A stretch of DNA of 50,273 nt from Variovorax sp. CF313. GTDB taxonomy: Bacteria; Pseudomonadota; Gammaproteobacteria; Burkholderiales; Burkholderiaceae_C. Of the stretch, positions 37,083 through 46,201 are shown piece by piece; positions within the stretch are counted from its first letter, which is position 1; every line of letters starts with the position of its first letter. Made by a program: the position numbers and the translations under genes. The stretch covers positions 1-50,273 of the forward strand of contig NZ_AKIW01000069.1 in assembly GCF_000282635.1 (NCBI RefSeq), in the 5' to 3' direction. The notes under the pieces are model-generated. The model was not told where the DNA came from and searched no databases. It was given only the letters and a program-made list of their open reading frames with translations.

Positions 37083-37936
37083 GCGAGGCGCTGCCTTTGC
37101 CGCAGCGCGTGTCGCTGTCCACGCCGGACGGCGAGACGCTCGCCTTGCGCCGGCTGCCGGCGCCCGGTCCGGCGCGCGCCGTGATCGTGGTGGTCCATGG
37201 GCTCGGCGAGCACGCGGGCCGCTACCACGCGCTTGCGGAATGCCTGCACGAATGGGACTTCGCCGTGTGGGCGCACGACCACCACGGACATGGCGAATCG
37301 ACCGGCGCGCGCGGCGGCCTGCCCGGCGAGTTGCGGCTGGTCGACGACCTCGCCCTCGTGATCGACGATGCGCGCCGCGAGAACCCCGGCCTGCCGCTCG
37401 TGCTGCTGGGTCACAGCCTGGGCGGGCTGGTGGCCGCGAGCCTGGTGGCGCGCGGGGTGCGGCCGGTCGATGGGCTGGTGCTTTCATCGCCAGGGCTCGA
37501 TCCGGGCCTGGGCGGTTTACAGAAGGCGCTGCTCGCGGTGCTGCCGCGCATTGCGCCCAACCTGCGCGTGGGCAACGGGCTCGACGACAACTACCTCTCG
37601 CACGACCCGGCCGTGGTGCAGGCCTACCGCGACGACCCGCTCACGCACGACCGCATCGGCGGCCGGCTCGCGCGCTTCCTGGCGTACGAAGGCGCGACGG
37701 TGCAGCAGCGGGCCGCCAGCTGGCCCGTGCCGACACTGCTGCTCTACGCGGGCGACGACCGCCTCGTGGTGCCCGCCGCCAGCCGCGCCTTTGCCGCGGC
37801 CGCTGCGCCCGGCGGCAAGGTCGAGGCGCACTGCTTCGACACGCTGTACCACGAGATCTTCAACGAGCTCGAAGCCGACCCTGTCTTCGAGGCGCTGCAG
37901 CGTTGGCTCAACCGGCGCTTTCCGTCGCCGGCCTGA
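37079..37936 (+). CDS. alpha/beta hydrolase (monoacylglycerol lipase-like)
   Basis: A 285-residue alpha/beta-hydrolase. HGLGEHAGRYHALA is the oxyanion region, GHGESTGARG follows, the nucleophile elbow is LLGHSLGG, Asp lies in YAGDDRLV and His in TLYHEIFNE. This set is typical of the serine aminopeptidase S33/monoacylglycerol lipase group (PldB/MGL). The TTG at 37079 overlaps the M20 stop (TTGA), gives MSEALPLPQRV and implies coupling; other in-frame starts are TTG 37097 and GTG 37109. The 3' end overlaps the convergent MFS gene by 29 bp. Confidence 0.9.
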
Positions 37937-39089
37937 CGGTGCGCCTGCGCGCCAGCCAGACCAGCGCCGCGCCCGTCAGCACCACCGGCACCAGTGAACC
38001 GAGGTTCAGCAGCCGCCAGCCCTGCGTGGTGACCAGCACGCCGGAGGCGAACGAAGTCACCGCCAGCGTGGCGAACACGCAGAAGTTCAGCGCACCCTGT
38101 GCACGGTCGCGCTCCTCGGCGGTGTAGGTCGTGAGCGAGAGCGTGGTGCTGCCGGTGAACAGGAAATTCCAGCCCACGCCCAGCAGGCACAGCGCCACGA
38201 CGAAGTGGTGCAGCTCGACGCCCGAAAGCGCGATCGCGATGCACCCGAGGTTGAGTACCAGCCCCACGCCCATCACCGGCAGCGCGCCGAAGCGGCGGAT
38301 CAAATGGCCGGTGAAGAAGCCCGGCGCGAACATGCCGATCACATGCCATTCGAGCACCAGCGCGGCGTCGGAGAACGGCAGGCTGCAGATCTGCATCGCG
38401 ATGGGCGTTGCGGCCATCAGCAGGTTCATCACGCCGTAGCCCAGCGCGCCCGCGGCGGCGGCCACGATGAACACCGGCTGCCGCATGATCTCGCCCAATG
38501 GCCGGCCCCCGGCGAGCCCCGTGCGCGTGGGCGCGGCGGGGAATTCGATGAAGTGCATCACCGCCATCGACAGCAGCGCCACCGCGGCCAGCGCGATATA
38601 GGCACCCGCGAACGGCACGGCAAAGACCTCTCGCGTGGCCGTCGCGAGGTTGGGCCCCGCGACCGCGCCGATCAGCCCGCCCGCCATCACCACCGACACC
38701 GCCTTCTCGCGCCACGCCGGCGCCGCGAGCTCGGCCGCGGCAAAACGGTAGAGCCCCGCATTGGCGTTGTAGTAGCCCGCGACCACCGTGGCGAAGCACA
38801 GCAGCCAGAAATTCTTCGTGGCAGCCGCGTAGCAGCACAGCAAGGCCGACACCAGCGCCACCGCCAACCCGGTCTGGAACGAGCCGCGCCGGCCGAGGCG
38901 TTGCTGCGTGCGGGCCACCAGCCCGGTGCTGAGCGCGCCGCCGATCACGTAGCTCATCACCGGAAGCGTCGCCATCCAGCCGCGCGGCGCGATGCTCAGG
39001 CCCACCAGCCCATTGATGGCGATGAAGGTGACGTTGTTGGTCAGGAGCAAGCCCTGGCAGATGGCGAGCAGCCAGAGGTTGCGGTTCAT
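37908..39089 (-). CDS. MFS transporter
   Basis: A 393-residue protein with 12 predicted transmembrane helices in two halves. The loop between helices 2 and 3 reads RTQQRLGRRGSF, the MFS signature region; helix 1 starts NLWLLAICQGLLLTNNVTF. It is a cytoplasmic-membrane secondary transporter; the substrate is not evident. Its ATG overlaps the stop of the upstream DUF4132 gene by 4 nt, so the two are translated together. The 3' end overlaps the hydrolase gene on the other strand. Confidence 0.92.
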   Translation of the reverse strand: MNRNLWLLAICQGLLLTNNVTFIAINGLVGLSIAPRGWMATLPVMSYVIGGALSTGLVARTQQRLGRRGSFQTGLAVALVSALLCCYAAATKNFWLLCFATVVAGYYNANAGLYRFAAAELAAPAWREKAVSVVMAGGLIGAVAGPNLATATREVFAVPFAGAYIALAAVALLSMAVMHFIEFPAAPTRTGLAGGRPLGEIMRQPVFIVAAAAGALGYGVMNLLMAATPIAMQICSLPFSDAALVLEWHVIGMFAPGFFTGHLIRRFGALPVMGVGLVLNLGCIAIALSGVELHHFVVALCLLGVGWNFLFTGSTTLSLTTYTAEERDRAQGALNFCVFATLAVTSFASGVLVTTQGWRLLNLGSLVPVVLTGAALVWLARRRTVRPATESAG

Positions 39090-41998
39090 GGTGTGTCCCG
39101 TATCGCGCGTTGCAGGTCGCGTTCGATTTCACTGAAAACGACAGGCGGCAGGTCGCCCAGCGTGCCTTCGGTGCCGTCGAGCGCCACCGCGCGCACGGTC
39201 TGAAGTTCCTTGCCGTCGGGGCTGTCCTGCACGAACCAGCCTTCTTCGATTTGCAGACAGATGCGGCGTCCGCCGGGCACGGCCTTGTTGAAGCTGTCGA
39301 CCATGCCGCCGTCGCCCACCTCGCGTTGCCAGCCGCGCGTTTCCAGGCCCATGAGGGCGGCGTTCGATATGGCGCGGCCGGCCCAGTGCGGCAGCTCGCG
39401 GCGCGGGCGCAGCGCTTCGTCGAGCACGAAGACCGGGCGCATCAGCTGTTCGAAGGGCTGCACGATTTCGTAGTCGGCCAGCACGGCGGCCCAGGCAGTT
39501 GCCAGCGACGGGTCGAGGGCCGCGACTTCGAGCGGATGCGGCAGGCCGATGCGCGCGGTCTCGGGCAGCTTGACGGCGTCGTCCTGCAGGTCGGTCAGCT
39601 CGCCTTCGGCGCTGATGCGGAAGATGCCTTCGAGCTGCCTGCCCGATGCGTCGAACAGGCCCCAGACCAGCGGCCGGCTGAAGACCCGCAGCACCGGATG
39701 GTTGGCAAAGAAGGGAATGAATTCGTCGGGGCTCCAGCGGCGCTGCGCGCACATCGCGGCCTCGAGGCGCTTGACCTGCGTGGTGGCCACGGTCTTCGCG
39801 AGCTTGCGCAGCTCCTTCAGCTGCGTGGTCGCAGCGGCGGCCTTGCCGGCGTCGTCGTTGGCGCCCGGCTTGGGCAGCGTCTTGAGCACCTTGCCCCTGG
39901 CGTCGTGCACCACAGGCTGGAAGTTGTCGTCCATGCGCACTTCGAAGCTGCGCGGGCCGAAGTCGAGCGTCAGCCGGGCGCGCGTGTCGAGGCCGAGGTC
40001 GGGGACAGTGCGATCGGCCAGCTGGTCGAGGCTGAGGCCGCGCTGTTCGGCCACTTCGCCGAGCATGCGGTCGGCGCGCGTGCGCAGGTCGTCGTGGCGG
40101 GTCTGGCGCGCGAGTTCGGCCAGGTGCATCAGCGCGGCATCGCTGCCGATCTCGCCGAGCATCGCCATCGCGTCGTAGGCGCGCACGCGGTCGAGCGCAA
40201 CGCGCCACTGGCGCAGCAGGCCGTAGAGCTGGCGCGCGGTCTCGCCGTCGCCGAGGCGGCCCTGCAGCGTGAACATCCAGCGCTCCTTGGCCGGGCGGCC
40301 GTTGCCGATCCACCAGGCCAGCAGCGCGCGGCCGAAGCGCGCGAGGGAATCGGGCGTGAGTGCATCCAGCAGCCCGGCCAGCCCAGGATAGGGGGCGTCG
40401 GGCTTGCCGAGCATCATCGCCATCAGCACGTCGGGCACCACCGCCTGCGGTAGCGCGTGGCCGCCTGCCTTGAGGATCAGGCGGGGAAGCGCTGCCAGCG
40501 GCAAGGCCTTCGGCACCACGGGCAGGTTGTCGGGCAGGAGTTCTTCGGGCGCGATGGCCAGCAGCTGCGCCACCGCATTGGCGGCTTCGGCGCCGTAGGC
40601 GTGGGCTTGCTTGCGCACCGCTCCGGCGTGGCTGGCGCCGTGCAGCCAGCGCAGCGCGGCCTGCGCCGCCTCGCGCGCGGGGCCGGGTTCGCCCAGCGCG
40701 ACGGGAACAAGGCCGCGCGCGGCCGTGTCGGGATAGCGCGCCAGCCACTCGCCGGCTTCGCGCCGGACCCAGCGGTTGGTGTGAAAGCCCCTGGCGATCC
40801 AGCCGGCGAGCGGATCCCATTCGATGACCGAGGCCAGCTCGAACATTGCGCGAGAGCCCTGCTTGAGAAAGCGCGGCAGCCCCGGCAGCGCGGCAGCGCC
40901 GAACGCATGGAGGATGGGCCGCACGCGCGAGACATCGCCCGAGTACAGGATGGGGGGTGGCCCATGCATGAATACCGCGACAGCCAGCGGCAGGGGCAGG
41001 TGCCAGATGCATTCGGCGACGCCCCAGCGGCTGCCCGGCAGCGTGCCGAAGTCTTCCGGACCGATCTCGCGGCCGTTCGCTGCGACGGCCTCGATGAGCT
41101 CGGGGCGCAGGCCCAGCATCCACAAGGCCTTGTGAACCGTGCCGCCCTCGCGCACCTCTGCAGGCGCGTCGGGTTGGTTGCGCGCGAACTCGTTCATCCA
41201 CCGGTCGGCGCTTTCGCGCGAGACCCGGAGTTCGCGGGCCAGCCAGTCGGACGATTCGCCCGTGGCCTGCAGGTATTGCGGTGGCGGCAGATCGCTCCAG
41301 TGCAGCCGCGCCGTCGGCGGCAGGGGCTGCAAGGCCAGCGTCGGGATGACGGGCAGCGCCTGCCGGTTCTTCCACGGCGGGCGCCGCAGCAGCGCGGGCC
41401 AGGCATCGACAGCGGCATCGGTCACTCCGACGGAGCTGTCTTCCTGCAGGCGCGCGAGCGTCTTGCGCTGGGCGTCGTCGCAAGAGGCCTCCAGCGGTTT
41501 CTGCCAGTCGGGGTTCGCGGCCAGCAGCTCCAGGACCAGCGCGGCGCCGGCCTGGTGCCGCGCCGGGTTCGCCGACAGCAACTCGCGCAGCACGAACAAC
41601 GGCCAGCGGCCCGCCTGCTTGACGAGGGCGTTCTTGCAGTCGATCTGCTTGACCTGGGCCACGAAGAAGCCAACGACCGCCGGATCGTGGATGGCCAGCA
41701 GGTCGGTCACGGCTTCCTTGTGCGGGGACGGCTCGAAGAACAGTTCCGCCGCCGCGGCGCCGTGCATGTCGAGCATGCGCAGCCGCGCGGCGCGCGGGGG
41801 GTAGAAGCGGGAGCGGTGGCGGCGAAAGAAGTCGAGGCTGTCGCAGAGGCGGCGTTCGTCGCAGAGCAGGCCGCCGCAGTGGCCGCAGGGCCGGTCGTTG
41901 AATTGCGCGAGCGCCTCGCGCATGCCCTTGGACCACCGCACGGTGCCATCGGGCTGCGCGTCCAGACCTTCTTCCTTCGACTTGCGACTGCCCGCCAT
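39086..41998 (-). CDS. DUF4132 domain-containing protein
   Basis: A 970-residue cytoplasmic protein. An N-terminal segment has CGHCGGLLCDERRLC (about 38-52), a possible zinc knuckle. The middle (about 180-620) looks like HEAT-type helical repeats with many Leu/Ala. The C-terminal ~260 residues form the DUF4132 domain (RRWSPDEFIPFFANHPVLRVFSRPLVWGLFD, then LPHPLEVA and PFEQL). E. coli YehI/MolR are of this kind; function unknown, sometimes linked with WGR-domain proteins. GAGGGA lies near the start. It is coupled to an MFS gene, which is unexpected. Nothing looks truncated. Confidence 0.85.
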   Translation of the reverse strand: MAGSRKSKEEGLDAQPDGTVRWSKGMREALAQFNDRPCGHCGGLLCDERRLCDSLDFFRRHRSRFYPPRAARLRMLDMHGAAAAELFFEPSPHKEAVTDLLAIHDPAVVGFFVAQVKQIDCKNALVKQAGRWPLFVLRELLSANPARHQAGAALVLELLAANPDWQKPLEASCDDAQRKTLARLQEDSSVGVTDAAVDAWPALLRRPPWKNRQALPVIPTLALQPLPPTARLHWSDLPPPQYLQATGESSDWLARELRVSRESADRWMNEFARNQPDAPAEVREGGTVHKALWMLGLRPELIEAVAANGREIGPEDFGTLPGSRWGVAECIWHLPLPLAVAVFMHGPPPILYSGDVSRVRPILHAFGAAALPGLPRFLKQGSRAMFELASVIEWDPLAGWIARGFHTNRWVRREAGEWLARYPDTAARGLVPVALGEPGPAREAAQAALRWLHGASHAGAVRKQAHAYGAEAANAVAQLLAIAPEELLPDNLPVVPKALPLAALPRLILKAGGHALPQAVVPDVLMAMMLGKPDAPYPGLAGLLDALTPDSLARFGRALLAWWIGNGRPAKERWMFTLQGRLGDGETARQLYGLLRQWRVALDRVRAYDAMAMLGEIGSDAALMHLAELARQTRHDDLRTRADRMLGEVAEQRGLSLDQLADRTVPDLGLDTRARLTLDFGPRSFEVRMDDNFQPVVHDARGKVLKTLPKPGANDDAGKAAAATTQLKELRKLAKTVATTQVKRLEAAMCAQRRWSPDEFIPFFANHPVLRVFSRPLVWGLFDASGRQLEGIFRISAEGELTDLQDDAVKLPETARIGLPHPLEVAALDPSLATAWAAVLADYEIVQPFEQLMRPVFVLDEALRPRRELPHWAGRAISNAALMGLETRGWQREVGDGGMVDSFNKAVPGGRRICLQIEEGWFVQDSPDGKELQTVRAVALDGTEGTLGDLPPVVFSEIERDLQRAIRDTP

Positions 41999-42049
41999 GC
42001 CATTTCCCTCGATTGATGCCAGCGGGATTGTCGGCCAACACGCGCGGCC

Positions 42050-42073
42050 AAAAAAAAGCGCCCTCGCGGGCGC
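42050..42073 (-). terminator. terminator of the YidB-like gene
   Basis: On the minus strand GCGCCC - GCGA - GGGCGC is followed by eight T. It lies 29 bp past the YidB-like stop and 52 bp upstream of the DUF4132 start. Confidence 0.9.
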
Positions 42074-42101
42074 ATGAATTCAGGAGAAGACAGTCCTTCG
42101 G

Positions 42102-42554
42102 TCAGGACTGCCTGCCTTGCAGCAGGCCGCTGAGCGAACCCAGCAGGTCGTCGTGGTTGCCCAGACCCTGGTCCGGGACTTTGCCGTGCGGCGTGAGCTG
42201 GTCGATCAGCGCTGGCAGCATGGTGGCCAGCATCGGCAGCAGCGTTTGCGCGTTGATGCCGAGCTTGGACGCGATGGCAGCGATGGTGTCGCTGCCCAGC
42301 GCGTTTTGCAGCTGATCGCCCGAAACCGGCTGGTTTTCCCCCTTGCCGATCCACGAGCCGATGACGTCGCCCATGCCAGCCTGCTCGAACTTCGAGACCA
42401 GACCGCCCAGGCCGCCCTGCCCGCCGTTGTTGGCGAGCAGGCCGCCCAGCGCGCCGGCCAGGCCTCCCAGATCGCCCAGTCCACCGCTTTGCGGTTGCTG
42501 CTGCTGGGCCGCGCCCCCGAGCACCTGACCGAGTACTGAATCGAGCAATCCCAT
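42102..42554 (-). CDS. yidB: YidB family protein (DUF937)
   Basis: A 150-residue protein: MGLLDSVLGQVLGG, then a Gln/Gly-rich region, then the DUF937 core GDVIGSWIGKGENQPVSGDQLQNALGSDTIAAIASKLGI and a helix ending TLLPMLATMLPALIDQLTP. The family (E. coli YidB) is cytoplasmic and uncharacterised. AAGGAAA precedes the ATG at 42554, better than the longer open frame. It has its own terminator, so is monocistronic. Confidence 0.88.
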   Translation of the reverse strand: MGLLDSVLGQVLGGAAQQQQPQSGGLGDLGGLAGALGGLLANNGGQGGLGGLVSKFEQAGMGDVIGSWIGKGENQPVSGDQLQNALGSDTIAAIASKLGINAQTLLPMLATMLPALIDQLTPHGKVPDQGLGNHDDLLGSLSGLLQGRQS

Positions 42555-42654
42555 GGCTTTTCCTTTTGGTGTGTGACAGACCGACAGCATTGTTAGGCGC
42601 CGCGGGCCATAAGCTGAAAGTGGAACATCACTTTCAAACTGGCAACGTGACAAA

Positions 42655-44013
42655 TTACTTGGTACGGGCTGTCCGTTTGGGGAGCAATGCGGGACTGACC
42701 CCTTGCACTCCCACCAGGCCCAGCACGGTGAGCAGCGAATTCTGCGCGCCTTTCCACGCGTCTGTCACGTCGATGGACTCGCTCAGCGAATGGAATCCCG
42801 AGCCCTTGCCGCCGCCGCCGACGATGATGGCCGGAATGCCCAGCGAGATCGGCACGTTGGCGTCGGTGCTGCCGCCGCGCAGCAGGGTCTTGTGGCCGAA
42901 GGCGCTGTTCGAGCGGACGGCGGCCTCCACGATCACCGAGTCGGGCGGCGTGCGGCCGCCGGGGCGGTTGCCGATGAGCTTGGTGCTCACGCTCAGCGTG
43001 TTGACGTTCCAGCGCTTGTTTTCCTCGACCACGGCTTCGTCGATGGCCGCGAGGATCTTCTTTTCGGTCTCCAGCAGCGAGGCCATGTCGTCCGAGCGGA
43101 TGTCGATGGCCATGCGCGCGTCCGGCGCGATGGTGTTGACCGAGGTCCCGCCGCCCACGGTGCCGACGGTGAACGTCGTCTTGGGAAAACTCGGCGTGTG
43201 CACGTCGGCGATCTTCGCGATGGCGCGGCCCATGCCGTGGATGGCGCTGGGCACCTGGCCGAAGGCGCCGAAGCTGTGGCCGCCCGGGCCCTGGAACGTG
43301 ACCTCGTAGCGGTGGCTCGCGGTGCCGAGCACCAGCACCGCGCCCGGCGGCGACGGCTCCAGCCCCACCATGCCGTCGATGTCGAGGTGGTCGTTGAAGA
43401 CGGCCTTCATGCCACGCAGGTTGCCGAGCTCTTCCTCGCCGACGTTGCCGACGAACAGCAGGTCGCCCACGGTCTGGACCTTGTTGTCGTTCAACACCTT
43501 GAGCCACGACAGCAGCACGGCGAGCCCGCGGGTGTCGTCCGCAATGCCCGGCGCGTGGAGCCGGCCGTCGCGCTCCTTGACCTTCACGTCGGTGCCGGCG
43601 GGAAACACGGTGTCGAGGTGCGCGGAGATCAGCAGCTTCGGCCCGTTGCCCGTGCCCTTGCGCAGGCCGACCACGTTGCCTTCGGCGTCGATCTTCGCGT
43701 GCGTCAGGCCGAACGCCTTCATGCGCGCGAGAAAGGCTTCGGCGCGCTTCTGTTCCTTGAAGGGCGGTGCCTCGATCTCGGTGAGCATCTTCAGGTCTTC
43801 GACCGAGCGCTCGTGGTCGGCCCTGACTGCGTCGAGCAGCTTCTGGATGGCCGGTGCTGCCATCAGTTGGGCATAGGCCTTGTCGACATCGGGGCTGACC
43901 TGCGCGGGCGTGGGGGCGACAGCCGGGCTCTGGGCGAGCGCGCCCTGTGCGGCGCACACCAGCGCGGCAAGGACGAGAGGGGCGAGGCGCAGTGGACCTG
44001 GCGAGCGGGACAT
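42655..44013 (-). CDS. secreted M20/M25/M40 family metallopeptidase
   Basis: A 452-residue zinc peptidase with a signal peptide (LAPLVLAALVCAAQGALAQ, cleavage about residue 28). Metal ligands: ISAHLDTVFP (His, Asp), GIADDTRGLAVL (bridging Asp), VGNVGEEELGNLRG (catalytic and ligand Glu), LDIDGMVGLE and FHSLSESID (His). The dimer domain is in the middle (about 215-340). It is predicted to be periplasmic, cleaving small peptides or N-acyl amino acids. AAGGA lies 7 bases before the ATG. The stop is 100 bp upstream of the YidB-like start, same strand. Confidence 0.9.
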   Translation of the reverse strand: MSRSPGPLRLAPLVLAALVCAAQGALAQSPAVAPTPAQVSPDVDKAYAQLMAAPAIQKLLDAVRADHERSVEDLKMLTEIEAPPFKEQKRAEAFLARMKAFGLTHAKIDAEGNVVGLRKGTGNGPKLLISAHLDTVFPAGTDVKVKERDGRLHAPGIADDTRGLAVLLSWLKVLNDNKVQTVGDLLFVGNVGEEELGNLRGMKAVFNDHLDIDGMVGLEPSPPGAVLVLGTASHRYEVTFQGPGGHSFGAFGQVPSAIHGMGRAIAKIADVHTPSFPKTTFTVGTVGGGTSVNTIAPDARMAIDIRSDDMASLLETEKKILAAIDEAVVEENKRWNVNTLSVSTKLIGNRPGGRTPPDSVIVEAAVRSNSAFGHKTLLRGGSTDANVPISLGIPAIIVGGGGKGSGFHSLSESIDVTDAWKGAQNSLLTVLGLVGVQGVSPALLPKRTARTK

Positions 44014-44104
44014 CGAAAGTCCTTCTTTTGTCTCAGTAGAGTAACGATTGTTTCTCAGGCTTTCCGCGCGCGCGTTGCGGAAAACACCACCTTGCGCGGC
44101 CTGC

Positions 44105-44830
44105 CTAGAGGCCGGCGAGGCACACCAGCGCGGCCAGCGCCGCGGTTTCGGCGCGCAGCACGCGCGTGCCAAGGGTGACGGGAGCGAAGCCGCGGGCAAT
44201 GGCCTGCTGTTCTTCCGAGCTGCTCAGGCCGCCTTCGGGGCCGCTCAGGACGACCGCGCCATGGCCATCGGGGATCTGCACCGCAGGAAGGGCGCGCGTG
44301 CCCTCCGCGAGGCTCAGCACGAGGCGCACGGCGGTCGATCCCGTGTCGTGCTGCGCATCGAGCCAGCCCGAAAAGGACTGCACCGGAAGGACCACCGGCA
44401 CCCGGTTGCGCCCGCACTGCTCGCAGGCCGCGACCGCGATCGCCTCCCAGTGCGCCCGCTTCTTCTCGGCGCGCTCGCCCGACAGGCGCAGCACGCCGTG
44501 GGCCGTGGCCAGCGGCTGGATGCTCGCCACGCCGAGCTCGGAGGCTTTCTCCACCAGCCAGTCCATGCGCTCGTTCGCCGGCATCCCGACCGCGAGATGC
44601 ACGGCGCGCGGGGCTTCACGCTCCACCGGCTGGTGCGCGCCGACCGTCACCGCGACCTCGCTGCGGCCCATGCGCTCGACCGTCGCCGCGTATTCGCCGC
44701 CTGCGCCGTCGAACAGCGTGAGCGCATCGCCGGGCTGCATCCGCAGCACCTGAACATGGCGTGCGGCGCCGGCCGGCAGCGCCAGGCTGGCGCCGGCGGT
44801 CAGCGGCACGGAACAGTGAAAACGCGGCAT
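44105..44830 (-). CDS. rsmE: 16S rRNA (uracil-1498-N3)-methyltransferase
   Basis: A 241-residue SPOUT methyltransferase. The N-terminal PUA-like domain (1-70) has RFHCSVPLTAG and HVQVLRMQPGD; the trefoil knot has NERMDWLVEKASELGV, CEQCGRNRVP, LSGPEGGLSSSEE and LGTRVLRAETA, all standard RsmE motifs binding SAM. It methylates U1498 of 16S rRNA. The ATG at 44830 gives normal length; the same frame stays open far upstream only as shadow of amgK and lptD. It is 35 bp after amgK, same strand, so probably co-transcribed. Confidence 0.96.
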   Translation of the reverse strand: MPRFHCSVPLTAGASLALPAGAARHVQVLRMQPGDALTLFDGAGGEYAATVERMGRSEVAVTVGAHQPVEREAPRAVHLAVGMPANERMDWLVEKASELGVASIQPLATAHGVLRLSGERAEKKRAHWEAIAVAACEQCGRNRVPVVLPVQSFSGWLDAQHDTGSTAVRLVLSLAEGTRALPAVQIPDGHGAVVLSGPEGGLSSSEEQQAIARGFAPVTLGTRVLRAETAALAALVCLAGL

Positions 44831-44865
44831 GCTGTGAAATCGATGGCGTGGGCAGCCGTTTTCCT

Positions 44866-45963
44866 TCAGACGCGGCCGTAGGCGAAGCCGGTGAGGGCCG
44901 AGGTGCCCTCGACTTCGTCGATCACGCGCAGCAGCGGCGTCAGCTCCATGTAGCGGCTGGCGGTGGCGCGGATGTAGGCGATGAAGCGCGGCGTGTCGGC
45001 CAGGTACTTGGGCTTGCCGTCGCGCAGCGTGAGGCGCGCGAAGATGCCGGCCACCTTCAGGTGGCGCTGCAGCCCCATCCACTCGACTGCGCGGTAGAAG
45101 GCGCCGAAGTCCTCGTCGACCGGCAGGCCGGCCTTGCGCGCCGCCGTCCAGTAGCGGATGGTGACGTCGAGCACGAATTCCTCGTCCCAGCTCAGGAAGG
45201 CGTCGCGCATCAGGCTGGCGACGTCGTAGGTGATGGGGCCGTAGACCGCGTCCTGGAAGTCGAGCACGCCGAGCGCGGGACCGTTGCCGGCCATGAGGTT
45301 GCGCGGCATGAAGTCGCGGTGCACGTAGACGCTGGGCGATGCGAGGTTGCTCTCGACGATCAGCTTGAAGCTGCGCTCCAGCCGCTCCTTCAGCTTGCCC
45401 TCGACCGCGATGCCGCGGTGGCGGCCGATGTACCACTCGGGGAACAGCGCCAGCTCGCGCTCCAGCAGCGCCCGGTCGTAGGGCGGCAGCACGCCGGGTT
45501 TGGAGGCCAGCTGCCAGCGGATCAATGCGTCGATGGCCTGGTCGTAGAGCGGGCGGCTCGCGTCGGGCCGGGCCGGATCGATCACGTCCAGCATGGTCTG
45601 GCGGCCCAGGTCGTCGAGCAGCAGGAAGCCGCGGGGCTGGTCCCATTCGAGCACCGTGGGGGCGAGTACGCCGGCGCCGGCCATCAGCTGCGCCACCTGG
45701 ACGAAGGGGGCGCTGTTTTCCTTGTCCGGCGGGGCGTCCATCACGATCCGCGTCGGCGCGGCGGGGTCGGCGGTGTCGAGGCGGAAATAGCGGCGGAAGC
45801 TCGCGTCGGCCGAGGCGAGCCGCACCGTGTCGGGCAGCAGCCGGTGGGCAGGCGCGACGGCGGCCACCCAGGCCCGGAACGCTTCGGCCCGCTGCGGATC
45901 GGTCCAGGGGATGGTCTCGGCGGGGCTTGGGGCCAATGAGGCCGGGGGCGGGGGTGCTGTCAT
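44866..45963 (-). CDS. amgK: N-acetylmuramate/N-acetylglucosamine kinase AmgK (APH-like)
   Basis: A 365-residue aminoglycoside-phosphotransferase-like kinase. The catalytic loop is VHRDFMPRNLM (His-x-Asp, Asn) and the metal Asp lies in VLDFQDAVYG. N-terminal SADASFRRYFRL is typical of AmgK. It phosphorylates the anomeric carbon of MurNAc/GlcNAc in a cell-wall recycling route that bypasses de novo MurA and so can lower fosfomycin sensitivity. In many relatives murU follows; here rsmE does, so MurU must be elsewhere. It is divergent from lptD, an arrangement also seen in Pseudomonas. Confidence 0.9.
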   Translation of the reverse strand: MTAPPPPASLAPSPAETIPWTDPQRAEAFRAWVAAVAPAHRLLPDTVRLASADASFRRYFRLDTADPAAPTRIVMDAPPDKENSAPFVQVAQLMAGAGVLAPTVLEWDQPRGFLLLDDLGRQTMLDVIDPARPDASRPLYDQAIDALIRWQLASKPGVLPPYDRALLERELALFPEWYIGRHRGIAVEGKLKERLERSFKLIVESNLASPSVYVHRDFMPRNLMAGNGPALGVLDFQDAVYGPITYDVASLMRDAFLSWDEEFVLDVTIRYWTAARKAGLPVDEDFGAFYRAVEWMGLQRHLKVAGIFARLTLRDGKPKYLADTPRFIAYIRATASRYMELTPLLRVIDEVEGTSALTGFAYGRV

Positions 45964-46113
45964 GGATAATCGATTCTACAAATCCGCCTGGCGCGGCAAT
46001 CCCCCTTGGCCAGCTTCCGGCCGATGCGGGTTGCTGCCGGCCCCTGCAACCCGCCGGCCTGCCGCGCCGTCTCCCGACGATCCTTCGTTCCGAACCGATG
46101 CCTACGACCCAAA

Positions 46114-46180
46114 GCCCCCACGCTTGGCACCTTGTGCGCTCGCTGCCGCTCTCCCTCGGGGAGTCGGTGGCCTCCCTCGG
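46114..46180. repeat. dispersed intergenic repeat (amgK-lptD spacer)
   Basis: GCCCCCACGCTTGGCAC (46114-46130) followed by TTGTGCGCTCGCTGCC and a CTCCCTCGGGGAG hairpin. It matches, in reverse orientation, the double copy at 25855-25964, but is more diverged. The 238-bp spacer otherwise shows no clear promoter. Confidence 0.6.
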
Positions 46181-46201
46181 AACAGCGGGGCGGGTGGCTT
46201 G

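Noticed and set aside
45962..46201. Upstream ATG for lptD adding 80 residues
   Set aside because: The added part is Pro/Arg-rich, passes through the dispersed repeat, and hides a good signal peptide that begins at 46202.
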